Shown: piece by piece, positions 25,558 to 34,227 of the stretch
How positions within the stretch are numbered: the first letter of the stretch is position 1
How the letters are laid out: each line of letters begins with the position of its first letter
Source: CAZYSK01 sp964649415
GTDB taxonomy: Bacteria; Chloroflexota; Anaerolineae; B4-G1
Assembly: GCA_964649415.1 (NCBI GenBank)
Contig: CAZYSK010000033.1
Coordinates: forward strand, 1 to 57,667
DNA: 57,667 nucleotides
Direction: 5' to 3'
Translations under genes and position numbers: made by a program
The notes under the pieces: generated by a model
Databases searched by the model: none
Seen by the model: the letters and a program-made list of their open reading frames with translations, nothing else
Told to the model about the DNA's origin: nothing

Positions 25558-27777
25558 GTGACGCTTACCCTCTCTGATTGCCAACTGGCGCTTGTCCAGC
25601 GCCCGATCGAGCGCAAGATCTTCCTGGAGGGCCCTGCCGGTGCAGGCAAGACGAGCGCCGGCGTGGAGCGGCTGTTGCACCTGCTTGACTCCGGTGTCTC
25701 GGCTGGCGCGATCCTGGTGCTCGTGCCCCAACGCACGCTGGCGGCTCCCTACTACGAGGCGCTCAGCCGACCTACGGTGCGCGCCGGCGGTCGGGTGGCG
25801 ATTTCGACGCTTGGCGGGCTGGCTCAGCGCATGGTGGACCTTTTCTGGCCGTTGATCGCCGAGGACGTGGGTTTTGCCCGTCCTGACCAGTCGCCGACAT
25901 TTCTCACACTGGAGACGGCCCAATACTACATGGCGCGCTTGGTCCAGCCTCTCCTCGATCAGGGCTACTTCGAGACGGTGGTCATTGACCGAAACCGGCT
26001 CTACAGCCAGATCATAGACAATCTGAACAAATCGGCCGTTGTCGGTTTCCCATACGCCGAAATCGGCGAGCGGCTCAAGGCGGCCTGGGGTGGCGAGCGG
26101 GGCCAGGCGCACATCTACGACGAGGCCCAGGTCTGTGCTACTCGCTTCCGTGAGTACTGCCTGGCTCACAACCTGCTCGACTTCTCGCTTCAACTCGAGG
26201 TGTTCGTGGAGCACCTGTGGTCCGAGGTCGCGGCGCTGCCCCCTGGCGGCGACGTGGATCGGAGTGACGCTGCATCGCTTTGCCGTGACTACTTGTTGGC
26301 GACCTACACTCACCTACTCGTGGACAACGTGGAGGAGGACACGCCGGTGGCGCACGACGTGCTGCGGGAGTGGCTGCCACGCTGCCGCTCGGCGCTGGTG
26401 ATCTGTGACCATCAGGCAGGTTATCGGCGTTTCCTCGGCGCTGATCCGCAGGGCGCACGTGCTCTGCGGGAGTCTTGCGATGAGCAGTTCGTCTTCACTG
26501 AGTCCTTCGTTACCTCGCCCAGTCTGCACAACCTGGCCGTCGAGTTGGCATGGAGCCTCAACCGCTCTTCGGCGACGGCTCGAACCCAGGGAAGTGCGCG
26601 GGAGGACAACCGGGACTTGGATCAAGAGGGAGATGTGCGGGCGGCTCTGACCCACGCGTACTACCGCTACTATCCCCAGATGCTGGATTGGGTGACGGGA
26701 GAGATCGCCCGGTTGGTCCACGAAGAGGGCGTCCCAGCGGGGGAAATCGTCGTGCTCGCCCCTTTCCTGACGGACGCACTGCGTTTCTCTCTGGTGAACC
26801 GTCTGGAACGGCTTTCCGTGCCGACGCGCTCTCATCGGCCCTCACGGGCGCTCCGTGAGGAACCGCCTATCCGATGCTTACTGACGCTCGCGGCCATTGC
26901 CCATCCGGGGTGGGGGATTTGCCCCAGCCGCTTCGACGTGGCCTACGCACTGATGCAGGCGATTGACGGGATGGATCTGGTGCGGGCGCAGCTCCTGGCC
27001 GATATCGCGTATCGTGTCCAGGAGGGTCGGCCTGGCCTGGGCTCCTTCGACCGGATCAATCCCGACATGCAGGAGCGCCTCACGTTCGTGCTCGGTGAGC
27101 GCTACGAGCGTCTGAGGGGTTGGATCGCGGATTATGTGACTGCTCGGTCTCCTGAGTTCGACCATTTCCTCAGTCAGCTCTTCGGCGAGGTGCTTTCTCA
27201 GCAGGGATACGGCTTTCACCGTGACTACGACGCGGGGCGGGCGGCAGCTAACCTGATCGAATCGGTGCGCAAGTTCCGTTGGGCCACCGTTGGGGCGCGG
27301 TTTCCGCGCTCTTCCCATACTGGAGGCACTGATGGCGGGGCTGTGGACGCGCCTCTGGGACGGGAGTACCTGCAGATGGTGCGGGACGGGGTGATTGCCG
27401 CCCAGTACGTCGCCGGTTGGCAAGTCGAGCCGGGCGATGCAGTGCTGCTGGCCCCGGCCTACACCTTCCTGATGGCCAATCGGCCCGTGGACCACCAGTT
27501 CTGGCTCAACGTTGGGGGATCGGGTTGGTGGGAGCGCTTGTACCAGCCGCTTACCCATCCCTATGTGCTCAGCCGCCGTTGGCCTGCAGACGCAGTCTGG
27601 AGTGATACGGACGAGGTAGAGACCCGGCGAGAGACGCTCTATCGGCTGACGACGGGTTTGGTCCGGCGCTGTCGCCGCAGGATCTATCTTGGCATGAGTG
27701 AGTTGGGAGAGCAGGGATACGAGCAGAAAGGGCCACTGCTCCAGGCGATCCAGCACGTGCTGCGCCGCCTGGGTTAG
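25558..27777 (+). CDS. AddB-like, degenerate SF1 helicase subunit
   Basis: A 739-residue protein starting at GTG 25558. The Walker A GPAGAGKTS (about 25-33) is intact and LVLVPQRTLAAPYYEAL resembles motif Ia. Motif II reads LLVDNVEED, with Asn256 where SF1 helicases have the catalytic Glu. CDHQAGYRRFLGADP corresponds to motif III. No clear motif V (KGLEWD) is visible, and only a weak motif VI-like helix RRCRRRIYLGMSELGEQG remains. An ATP-binding but poorly hydrolysing helicase fold recalls AddB and RexB. Downstream genes supply an active helicase and an Fe-S nuclease, so it may be the scaffold of a split AddAB-like enzyme acting on DNA ends. This assignment is inferred from motifs and context. 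Confidence 0.65.
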   Translation: MTLTLSDCQLALVQRPIERKIFLEGPAGAGKTSAGVERLLHLLDSGVSAGAILVLVPQRTLAAPYYEALSRPTVRAGGRVAISTLGGLAQRMVDLFWPLIAEDVGFARPDQSPTFLTLETAQYYMARLVQPLLDQGYFETVVIDRNRLYSQIIDNLNKSAVVGFPYAEIGERLKAAWGGERGQAHIYDEAQVCATRFREYCLAHNLLDFSLQLEVFVEHLWSEVAALPPGGDVDRSDAASLCRDYLLATYTHLLVDNVEEDTPVAHDVLREWLPRCRSALVICDHQAGYRRFLGADPQGARALRESCDEQFVFTESFVTSPSLHNLAVELAWSLNRSSATARTQGSAREDNRDLDQEGDVRAALTHAYYRYYPQMLDWVTGEIARLVHEEGVPAGEIVVLAPFLTDALRFSLVNRLERLSVPTRSHRPSRALREEPPIRCLLTLAAIAHPGWGICPSRFDVAYALMQAIDGMDLVRAQLLADIAYRVQEGRPGLGSFDRINPDMQERLTFVLGERYERLRGWIADYVTARSPEFDHFLSQLFGEVLSQQGYGFHRDYDAGRAAANLIESVRKFRWATVGARFPRSSHTGGTDGGAVDAPLGREYLQMVRDGVIAAQYVAGWQVEPGDAVLLAPAYTFLMANRPVDHQFWLNVGGSGWWERLYQPLTHPYVLSRRWPADAVWSDTDEVETRRETLYRLTTGLVRRCRRRIYLGMSELGEQGYEQKGPLLQAIQHVLRRLG

Positions 27778-27818
27778 CACGCGCCTTGCTCAGATTCGGG
27801 TTATGGAGGGGCGTTGCG

Positions 27819-28517
27819 GTGAAGACGCAGGCGGAAGGAACGCGCAGATTTGAGGCCACCGGTGCGATCATCGTGGGGCTGGCGATGATGGTAGGGGGCG
27901 CTATCCTTCTGGCAGAGGGCTGTGAGCAAGGCAGCGATGCGCGCCGGTGGCGAGGTGCCCCCGTGGTGGGGCGGGTGGACACTGCGGGCGTCGATCGTGC
28001 CTCCGTTGGTGAATTGCAGGCGATCGGAAGCGGAAATGACGTGGTCCTGGTCGGTTCCATTGACTGGGGCAACCAGGTGGCGGTCGAGGGGTTTGTTCTC
28101 TATGACCGTCTGGAAAGACGCAGGGATGCCCTTGACGGGCGGGACTACTGGACCCGCGTTTCCTCTCACCGCCCGGCTTTTGACGTGTTGCTTGAGGATC
28201 AGATAGTCACCGTCGACAGCAGCCAGGCTGCCTTACAAGCCCCACACGTGCTCCTCGCCGGCTCTGACGTCGAGTATCGGGGGTTCATCCTGGGCCAGGA
28301 GGTGACTGTCTGCGGCACACTGGTCTCTCCAGATGTGCCTTTCGAGGTGCAGGCGAGCGTGATTTGTGGTGGAAGTAGCGAGGGATGCCTGGCGGACCTC
28401 TCTGGAGGTTCCTCAGTTCTTCTTAAGATAGGCCCGGTGCTGATGTTGATCGGTGGTGGGTGCATTGGGTTGGGCTTGAGGCAGCTCAAGGTGCTCTCGG
28501 CTAACGGCACGGCGTGA
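27819..28517 (+). CDS. Two-TM membrane protein with a GIDE-like domain
   Basis: GTG 27819 follows GGAGGG (27805-27810) and gives 232 residues; the longer TTG start at 27786 lacks such a site. One hydrophobic helix is near the start (GAIIVGLAMMVGGAILLAEG) and one near the end (IGPVLMLIGGGCIGLGL). The domain between them, with GFVLYDRLERR, YWTRVSSHRPAFDVLLED and GQEVTVCGTLVSP, resembles the beta-rich GIDE domain of MAPL/MULAN-type proteins. It lies between the two helicase-like genes and is read in the same direction. A role in membrane association or in sensing for that module is speculation. Confidence 0.6.
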   Translation: MKTQAEGTRRFEATGAIIVGLAMMVGGAILLAEGCEQGSDARRWRGAPVVGRVDTAGVDRASVGELQAIGSGNDVVLVGSIDWGNQVAVEGFVLYDRLERRRDALDGRDYWTRVSSHRPAFDVLLEDQIVTVDSSQAALQAPHVLLAGSDVEYRGFILGQEVTVCGTLVSPDVPFEVQASVICGGSSEGCLADLSGGSSVLLKIGPVLMLIGGGCIGLGLRQLKVLSANGTA

Positions 28518-28533
28518 CAGAGGGATCACAGGC

Positions 28534-30840
28534 ATGTCACAGGTAGCGTTCGAGCCCCGTCCCAAGCAGCAGGAAGTGCTGGATTACGCCGGCGCCAGGA
28601 TGGGCGTCTCGGCTGTGCCGGGCAGTGGCAAGACCCTCACGCTCTCGGCCCTGGCTGCCCAACTGGTCGCCAGCGACGTGCTGGAGGATGACCAGGAGGT
28701 CCTGGTCGTGACGCTGGTCAACTCGGCGGTGGACAATTTCGCGTCGCGGGTGGCATCGTTTGTCCAGCGGCGCGGGTTGCTGCCTCATCTGGGGTATCGC
28801 GTGCGTACGCTGCATGGCCTGGCGCACGACATCGTCCGCGAGCGCCCTGCGTTGGTCGGCCTTTCTGACGAGTTCCAGATCTTGGACGAACGGGCGGCGA
28901 ATCAGATTCGACAGGATGCTGTGGGGACCTGGCTGCGTGCCCATCCTCACGCTGCCGATGCGTTCCTGGCGCTCGAACTGGACGAGGGAAAGCAGGACTG
29001 GGTGCGCCGTGCCCATTGGCCGGACCTGGTGGGCAGTGTGGCCGGCAGTTTCATCCGGCAGGCCAAGGACATGAGGCTTTCGCCTTCCGATCTGCGCCAG
29101 CGTCTGGACGAATGGGCCGCTCAGTTGCCCATCCCGCCCGCATACGCGCTTGTTGCAGGAGAGCCGGTGGAGGAAGCGGGGATTTTGTTTCCTCTGGCGG
29201 AGATGGGCTGGGCCATCTACCAGGACTACCAACGCGCCCTGACTTACCGTGGTGCCGTGGACTTCGATGATTTGATCCGGTTGGCGCTGCAGGCGCTGCA
29301 ATTGGACCCAGAGTTGCTGCAACGCTTGCGCCATCTCTGGCCTTTCATCCTTGAAGACGAGGCGCAAGACAGCAGCCGCCTGCAGGAGACTATCCTGCGG
29401 CTGCTGGTTGGACCGGACGGCAATTGGGTGCGCGTCGGTGATCCCAACCAGGCGATATACGAGACTTTCACCACGGCCAGTCCCCAGTTCCTGCGCGACT
29501 TCCTGGGCCGCGAGGGCGTTGTGGCGCGAGAGCTGCCTAACTCTGGCCGTTCGACGCGGAGCATCATGGATCTGGCCAATGCATTGATTGATTGGGTGCA
29601 GCACGAGCATCCAGTGGGCGAGAAGCTCATTCGTGAGGCACTGTCGCCGCCGCATATCCAGGCCGCGCCGCCCGGTGACCCACAACCGAACCCGCCCGAC
29701 AATCCCGACGGCGTGCGCCTCATCGCTCGAAAGTTCAGCCCGACGAGAGAATTGCAGGCGGTGGTGGATTCGCTGGCCAATTGGCTGCCTGAACATAAGC
29801 AAGAGACAGTGGCCGTGCTGGTGCCGCGCAACCAACGCGGCTTTGAGGTGGTCGGTGAGCTGAAGAAACGTGGCCTGGAGCACGTGGAGTTCCTGCGAAG
29901 CACCCGATCTACCCGAGAAGCGGCGGGTGCTCTGGGAAACGTAGTCAACTACCTGGCCGATCCTGTCTCCTCAGCCAAGCTGGCGAAGACCTACCAGGTG
30001 TGGCGGCGGAAGGATCGTGAGGATACGGATGCCAAAGCGCGCCTCGACGCTGTGGTCAAGGCACTGCGGCGGTGCCGACAGGTCGAGGATTTCCTGTGGC
30101 CTCGCCTGGATCGAGACTGGTTGGACGGTTTGGATTTGCCCGAGGCGCTCTCGGATGTGCGTGAGCATTTGCTTCAGTTTCGCCTGCTTGTGCGCCGCTG
30201 GCAACAGGCGACGGTGCTACCGATAGACCAACTCATCCTGACGCTGGCTCAGGATCTGTTCGATGAGCCGGCAGACCTGGCCATCGCGCACAAGCTGGCA
30301 CTCGTCCTGCAGCGTGCCAGCGACAGCCATCCTGAGTGGCAGTTGCCAGAGCTCACTCAGGAATTGGCCGTGGTGGCGAGGAACGAGCGCCGCTTTCTCG
30401 GGTTGGGCGGCGATGACACCGGGTTCGCCCCTGAGCAGCACAAGGGCGAGGTGGTGGTGACGACTGTCCACAAGGCCAAGGGGCTGGAGTGGGACCGGGT
30501 GTACCTCATGTCGGTCAACAACTACAGCTTCCCGTCGGCCCAGCCCCACGACAGCTACGTCGCGGAGAAATGGTTCGTGCGCGACCGCTTGAACCTGGAG
30601 GCGGAGGCGCTGGCCCAACTGGAGAGCCTCTGCGGCCAGAGACAGTATGAGCCAGGGGATGCGACCCGGGAGGCGCGCCTGGAATACGTCGCTGAGCGCC
30701 TACGCCTGCTGTACGTGGGTATCACCCGTGCCAAGAGAGAGCTGATCATCACTTGGAACACGGGCCGGCGCGGCGACCGGCAACAGGCGACCCCTTTCAT
30801 CGCCCTGCAGACCTTATGGGAGGAGACGCACGGTGAATAG
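28534..30840 (+). CDS. UvrD/AddA-like SF1 DNA helicase
   Basis: A 768-residue protein with a complete superfamily 1A motif set: Q-motif region PRPKQQEVLDY, Walker A VPGSGKT (about 27-34), motif II LEDEAQDSS, motif III GDPNQAIYETF, motif V TTVHKAKGLEWD and motif VI YVGITRAKREL. It should unwind DNA 3' to 5' using ATP. It lacks a fused nuclease domain, unlike AddA, but the next gene encodes one. It begins 16 bases after the membrane-protein stop and ends 48 bases before the nuclease start, so the three are likely one operon. It could also act alone as a UvrD-like repair helicase. Confidence 0.88.
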   Translation: MSQVAFEPRPKQQEVLDYAGARMGVSAVPGSGKTLTLSALAAQLVASDVLEDDQEVLVVTLVNSAVDNFASRVASFVQRRGLLPHLGYRVRTLHGLAHDIVRERPALVGLSDEFQILDERAANQIRQDAVGTWLRAHPHAADAFLALELDEGKQDWVRRAHWPDLVGSVAGSFIRQAKDMRLSPSDLRQRLDEWAAQLPIPPAYALVAGEPVEEAGILFPLAEMGWAIYQDYQRALTYRGAVDFDDLIRLALQALQLDPELLQRLRHLWPFILEDEAQDSSRLQETILRLLVGPDGNWVRVGDPNQAIYETFTTASPQFLRDFLGREGVVARELPNSGRSTRSIMDLANALIDWVQHEHPVGEKLIREALSPPHIQAAPPGDPQPNPPDNPDGVRLIARKFSPTRELQAVVDSLANWLPEHKQETVAVLVPRNQRGFEVVGELKKRGLEHVEFLRSTRSTREAAGALGNVVNYLADPVSSAKLAKTYQVWRRKDREDTDAKARLDAVVKALRRCRQVEDFLWPRLDRDWLDGLDLPEALSDVREHLLQFRLLVRRWQQATVLPIDQLILTLAQDLFDEPADLAIAHKLALVLQRASDSHPEWQLPELTQELAVVARNERRFLGLGGDDTGFAPEQHKGEVVVTTVHKAKGLEWDRVYLMSVNNYSFPSAQPHDSYVAEKWFVRDRLNLEAEALAQLESLCGQRQYEPGDATREARLEYVAERLRLLYVGITRAKRELIITWNTGRRGDRQQATPFIALQTLWEETHGE

Positions 30841-30845
30841 CAAAT

Positions 30846-30871
30846 GCAGGAGCGCGGGAGCCGCGCCCAGC
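30846..30871. repeat. Short GC-rich palindrome between helicase and nuclease genes
   Basis: GGAGCGCGGGAGCCGCGCCC has GCGCGG/CCGCGC arms around GAG and matches the style of the other intergenic elements. It is read in the 5' extension of the nuclease frame, which argues for a nuclease start downstream of it. Confidence 0.5.
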
Positions 30872-30888
30872 ACATGGACGGGCGCGTG

Positions 30889-31779
30889 ATGGCATTGTCT
30901 GGCGGATTCCAGTTTAGCCAGGCCAGCCTCCAGGACTACGTGGATTGCCCACGGCGTTTCCAGTTGCGCTATCTGCTGCGCCTGGATTGGCCCGCACCCG
31001 AGTCAGAACCCGCGCTTGAGAGCGAGCGTCACATGCGGCAGGGGATGACGTTTCACCGCTTGGTCCACCAGTACATGCTGGGTATCGCACCGGAGCGCCT
31101 GTCGGGCGTCGTGGAGGGAGATGACCTCCGCCGCTGGTGGCACAACTTCCTCACGACTCTGCCGCCCGTTCTGGCCGCGGGGATGACGCATCATCCCCAG
31201 ATGACGCGTCATCTAAGTATGACGTACTATCCCGAGATCACGCTCTCGGCACCGTTGGGGCGGCATCGCCTGGTGGCGAAATACGATCTGGTAGCGGTGC
31301 GCGCCGGTGAGCAGGTGGACGTGCCTCAGGGTACCATTGTGGATTGGAAGACCTCTCGCAGACGCCCGCGGCGGAAGTGGTTGGCGGAGCGGCTGCAGAC
31401 CCGGGTATACCCCTATCTCCTGGTCCGCGCCGGGGCTCATCTCAACGCGGGCACGCAGTTCCAGCCCGAGCAGGTAGAGATGGCATACTGGTTCGCCGAT
31501 TTCCCGAATCAGCTCGCGCACTTCTCCTACGACGTGCATCGGTACGAGGAGGACGAGGTCCACCTGGTCTCGCTCGTTGAGGAGATCGAGAACCTGGGGA
31601 AGGATGAGGATTTCCCGCTCACTGCCCGGGAGCGGCGTTGCACGTATTGCCGCTATCGCTCTCTGTGTCGGCGTGGGGTCAAGGGTGGACCGCTCGACAA
31701 GATGGAGGCCGAGCCAGACGTTGGTGACGATTTCGACAGCATCCTGGACTTGGAGCAGGTTGCGGAGATTGAGTATTGA
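30889..31779 (+). CDS. PD-(D/E)XK nuclease with [4Fe-4S]-type cysteines (RecB/AddB/Cas4-like)
   Basis: From ATG 30889 there are 296 residues. Cys20 in VDCPRRFQLRY pairs with a C-terminal C-x2-C-x5-C (RRCTYCRYRSLC) to give the four ligands of the iron-sulfur nuclease fold. The catalytic core has GMTFHRLVHQY (His), YDLVAV with Asp133, and VDWKTS with Asp152 and Lys154. It should cut single-stranded or unwound DNA using Mg2+. Three degenerate 18-bp repeats code for MTHHPQ, MTRHLS and MTYYPE at residues 99-116, just before the core. The ATGs at 30844 and 30874 would begin inside or just after a repeat element and are less likely. It probably works with the helicase encoded just upstream. Confidence 0.85.
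   Translation: MALSGGFQFSQASLQDYVDCPRRFQLRYLLRLDWPAPESEPALESERHMRQGMTFHRLVHQYMLGIAPERLSGVVEGDDLRRWWHNFLTTLPPVLAAGMTHHPQMTRHLSMTYYPEITLSAPLGRHRLVAKYDLVAVRAGEQVDVPQGTIVDWKTSRRRPRRKWLAERLQTRVYPYLLVRAGAHLNAGTQFQPEQVEMAYWFADFPNQLAHFSYDVHRYEEDEVHLVSLVEEIENLGKDEDFPLTARERRCTYCRYRSLCRRGVKGGPLDKMEAEPDVGDDFDSILDLEQVAEIEY
31183..31236. repeat. Three degenerate 18-bp tandem repeats inside the nuclease gene
   Basis: Units start at 31183, 31201 and 31219, each beginning ATGACG. The first two contain the palindrome GATGACGCxTCATC. The length keeps the frame and adds hexapeptides to the nuclease. Confidence 0.7.
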
Positions 31780-31800
31780 ACAGCCAATGGTGAACGTCGG

Positions 31801-34146
31801 ATGAAGGAATGGATTGAACCAGCACCCGTTGAAGTGTCTGAAGCGTTGAGTTCCGCCGTGGGCGGGCATCGGTTGGTGGCGGAGACGCTCGCCCGGCGGG
31901 GATTCGCCAGCGTCGAGGCGGCCAGCACGTTTCTCGATCCGGATCTGTACCGGCCCGCACCGCCGACTGATCTCCCCAACTTGGTGAGGGCGGTCGAGCG
32001 CCTGGAGCGGGCTGTCCGCGAGGGCGAGCTGATCTGTGTGTGGGGCGACTTCGACGTGGACGGCCAGACGGCGACGACGCTTCTGGTCTCCGCGTTGAGA
32101 GATATGGGTGGGACCGTGCGATATCATATTCCGCACCGCGAGCGCGAATCTCACGGTGTCAATGTGCCTGAGTTGGAGCGGCTCGTCGCCGAGGGCATCG
32201 ATCTCGTGTTGACGTGCGACACAGGTGTCACCGCTCACGAACCCAGCGCCTATGCCCGCTCCCACGGCGTGGATTTCATCGTCACGGACCACCACGACCT
32301 GCCTCTGACGTTGCCCGACGCTTACGCGGTGGTGAACCCGAAAATGCTGCCGGAATCCCACCCACTGCGCGAGTTGCCGGGGGTGGGGTGTGCCTACAAG
32401 CTGGTGGAGGCGCTGTACGAGCGGGCAGGCCGGCCGGAGAAGGCGACCCAGTACCTGGACCTGGTGGCTCTGGGAATCGTCGGCGACGTGTCGGTGCAGA
32501 CCGGAGACGTGCGCTATCTGCTCCAGCGAGGGCTGGATACTCTGCGCCACACCGAGCGGCTTGGTCTCCAGGCGATGATGGAGGTCGCCGAACTGAACCC
32601 CGTGTGGCTCACTGAGGAGCACATCGGGTTCATGCTTGCACCTCGTCTGAACTCTCTCGGCCGGCTGGACGATGCCAACGTCGCTGTCGAGTTCTTGACC
32701 ACCGATGATCTGAGCTTCGCCCGCGTCCAGGCCACCCAACTGGAGGGGCTCAACGCCCAGCGTAAGCTGCAGTGTGATCAAGTCACCCACGCCGCCGTGG
32801 AGCAGATCGAGCGAGAGCCGTCGTTGCTGGAATACGGTGCGCTGGTGTTGAGCCATGCCTCCTGGCCTGCGGGTGTCATCGGTATCGTAGCCGGACGCCT
32901 GGCCGAGCGCTACAGTCGACCGGCTATTCTTATTTCAGCCCCGCCGGATAGATTGGCCCGAGGATCAGCCCGCTCTGTCCCCGGATGCGACGTCAGGGCC
33001 GCGATCGCCGCCCACGCGGACCTGCTGGTTGATTTCGGAGGTCATCCCATGGCGGCCGGACTGGCCATCGAGGCTGAGCGCATCCCGGAGTTCCGCCGTG
33101 CGCTTTCCCGCACCGTACACGATATGCTCGCGGAATCGGATGCGGCTGATGGTCTGCCTGGGCCCTTGGACTCTATCCAAATAGACGGCTTCGTGCACCT
33201 GGCCGACCTGTCCCTGGATTTCGTGGAGCAGCTGGAGCGCCTGGCTCCTTTCGGGCCGGGCAACCCCGCGCTGATTTTGGCGAGCCGGGGGCTTTCGTTG
33301 AGGAGCCAAAGCCTCATCGGCCGCAGTGGAGAGCATCTCCGGTTGGTTGTGGAGGGTGAGGCCGGGACAGCGCAGCGGGTGATCTGGTGGCGGGGGCAGG
33401 CGATGCTGGATGCCGGTGCGTCGCTGCCCCAGGGCCGCTTTGACCTGGCGTACGTCGTGCGGACCAGTGACTATCGCGGCCAGAGGGATGTGCAGGTGGA
33501 GTGGGTGGATGCCCGTGAGGAAGCTCTGCCGTCAGGCGTCCAGGTTCACATGCTGAAGCCTGAGGCTCAGGTGGTGGACTGCCGGTACGCTCCCAATCCC
33601 ACGGAGCTCTTGGAACGCCTGCGACAGCAGGGGGAGATGCAGGTGTGGCGAGAGGCCGGGGCCAAAGCGGATGTTCCAGGCCGCGACAGGCATGAACTGG
33701 AGTCGTCGGAGGCGTTGGCTGTCTGGACCACGCCCCCGGGGCCTGGCGAACTGCGGCGTGCGCTGGACGTGGTTTCGCCGGAGACGGTCTACCTATTCGG
33801 GGTAGACCCTGGCCTGGATGACCTGAAGCCGTTCCTGGAGCGCCTGCTCGGATTGATCAAGCGTGCGCTGCGCACGGACGCGGGAAAGGTCCGTATCTCG
33901 GCCTTGGCGGCGGCAACGGCACAGCGGCGGGCGACGGTCCGGGCGGGATTGAGCTACCTCGTGGCCCAGGGGAACCTGGCGGTGCAGGCTGCGAGTGAGG
34001 ATGGCGATGAGGTTCTCCTGGCGGCGGGTGATCGGACGCCCAGCGTCGACCGCCCCCAGATTCGCGCACGCTTGAAGGCGCTGCTGGATGAAACGGCTGC
34101 CTACCGGGCGTACTTCGCCCGCGCGGACGAGAATGCTTTGATCTAG
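31801..34146 (+). CDS. recJ: RecJ-type single-strand DNA exonuclease with extra C-terminal domain
   Basis: A 781-residue protein. The DHH domain has WGDFDVDGQTATTLL, TCDTGVTAHE and VTDHHDLPL; the DHHA1 part has GSARSVPGCDVRAAI and FGGHPMAAGL. An OB-fold region follows to about residue 575. These match RecJ, a 5'-to-3' single-strand DNA exonuclease that needs Mn2+ or Mg2+. About 200 further residues are unusual, with a winged-helix-like stretch (ISALAAATAQRRATVRAGLSYLVAQGNLAVQ). The gene begins 21 bases after the nuclease stop and closes the helicase/nuclease cluster. A second RecJ lies at 40824-42617. Motif III of this copy reads CDTG where RecJ usually has DCG. Confidence 0.9.
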   Translation: MKEWIEPAPVEVSEALSSAVGGHRLVAETLARRGFASVEAASTFLDPDLYRPAPPTDLPNLVRAVERLERAVREGELICVWGDFDVDGQTATTLLVSALRDMGGTVRYHIPHRERESHGVNVPELERLVAEGIDLVLTCDTGVTAHEPSAYARSHGVDFIVTDHHDLPLTLPDAYAVVNPKMLPESHPLRELPGVGCAYKLVEALYERAGRPEKATQYLDLVALGIVGDVSVQTGDVRYLLQRGLDTLRHTERLGLQAMMEVAELNPVWLTEEHIGFMLAPRLNSLGRLDDANVAVEFLTTDDLSFARVQATQLEGLNAQRKLQCDQVTHAAVEQIEREPSLLEYGALVLSHASWPAGVIGIVAGRLAERYSRPAILISAPPDRLARGSARSVPGCDVRAAIAAHADLLVDFGGHPMAAGLAIEAERIPEFRRALSRTVHDMLAESDAADGLPGPLDSIQIDGFVHLADLSLDFVEQLERLAPFGPGNPALILASRGLSLRSQSLIGRSGEHLRLVVEGEAGTAQRVIWWRGQAMLDAGASLPQGRFDLAYVVRTSDYRGQRDVQVEWVDAREEALPSGVQVHMLKPEAQVVDCRYAPNPTELLERLRQQGEMQVWREAGAKADVPGRDRHELESSEALAVWTTPPGPGELRRALDVVSPETVYLFGVDPGLDDLKPFLERLLGLIKRALRTDAGKVRISALAAATAQRRATVRAGLSYLVAQGNLAVQAASEDGDEVLLAAGDRTPSVDRPQIRARLKALLDETAAYRAYFARADENALI

Positions 34147-34227
34147 CCGCGTGCCGCCCGTATTCCTCTAGGAGTATGTTGATGCTTCGAGTCTCGATTG
34201 CCAGTGTGGCGTCAATGTGGAAACTGC

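Noticed and set aside
28537..29883. A 448-codon minus-strand frame
   Set aside because: It is antisense to the UvrD-like helicase and shows shadow composition.
31213..32856. A 547-codon minus-strand frame
   Set aside because: It runs opposite the nuclease and RecJ genes, both of which have clear motifs.
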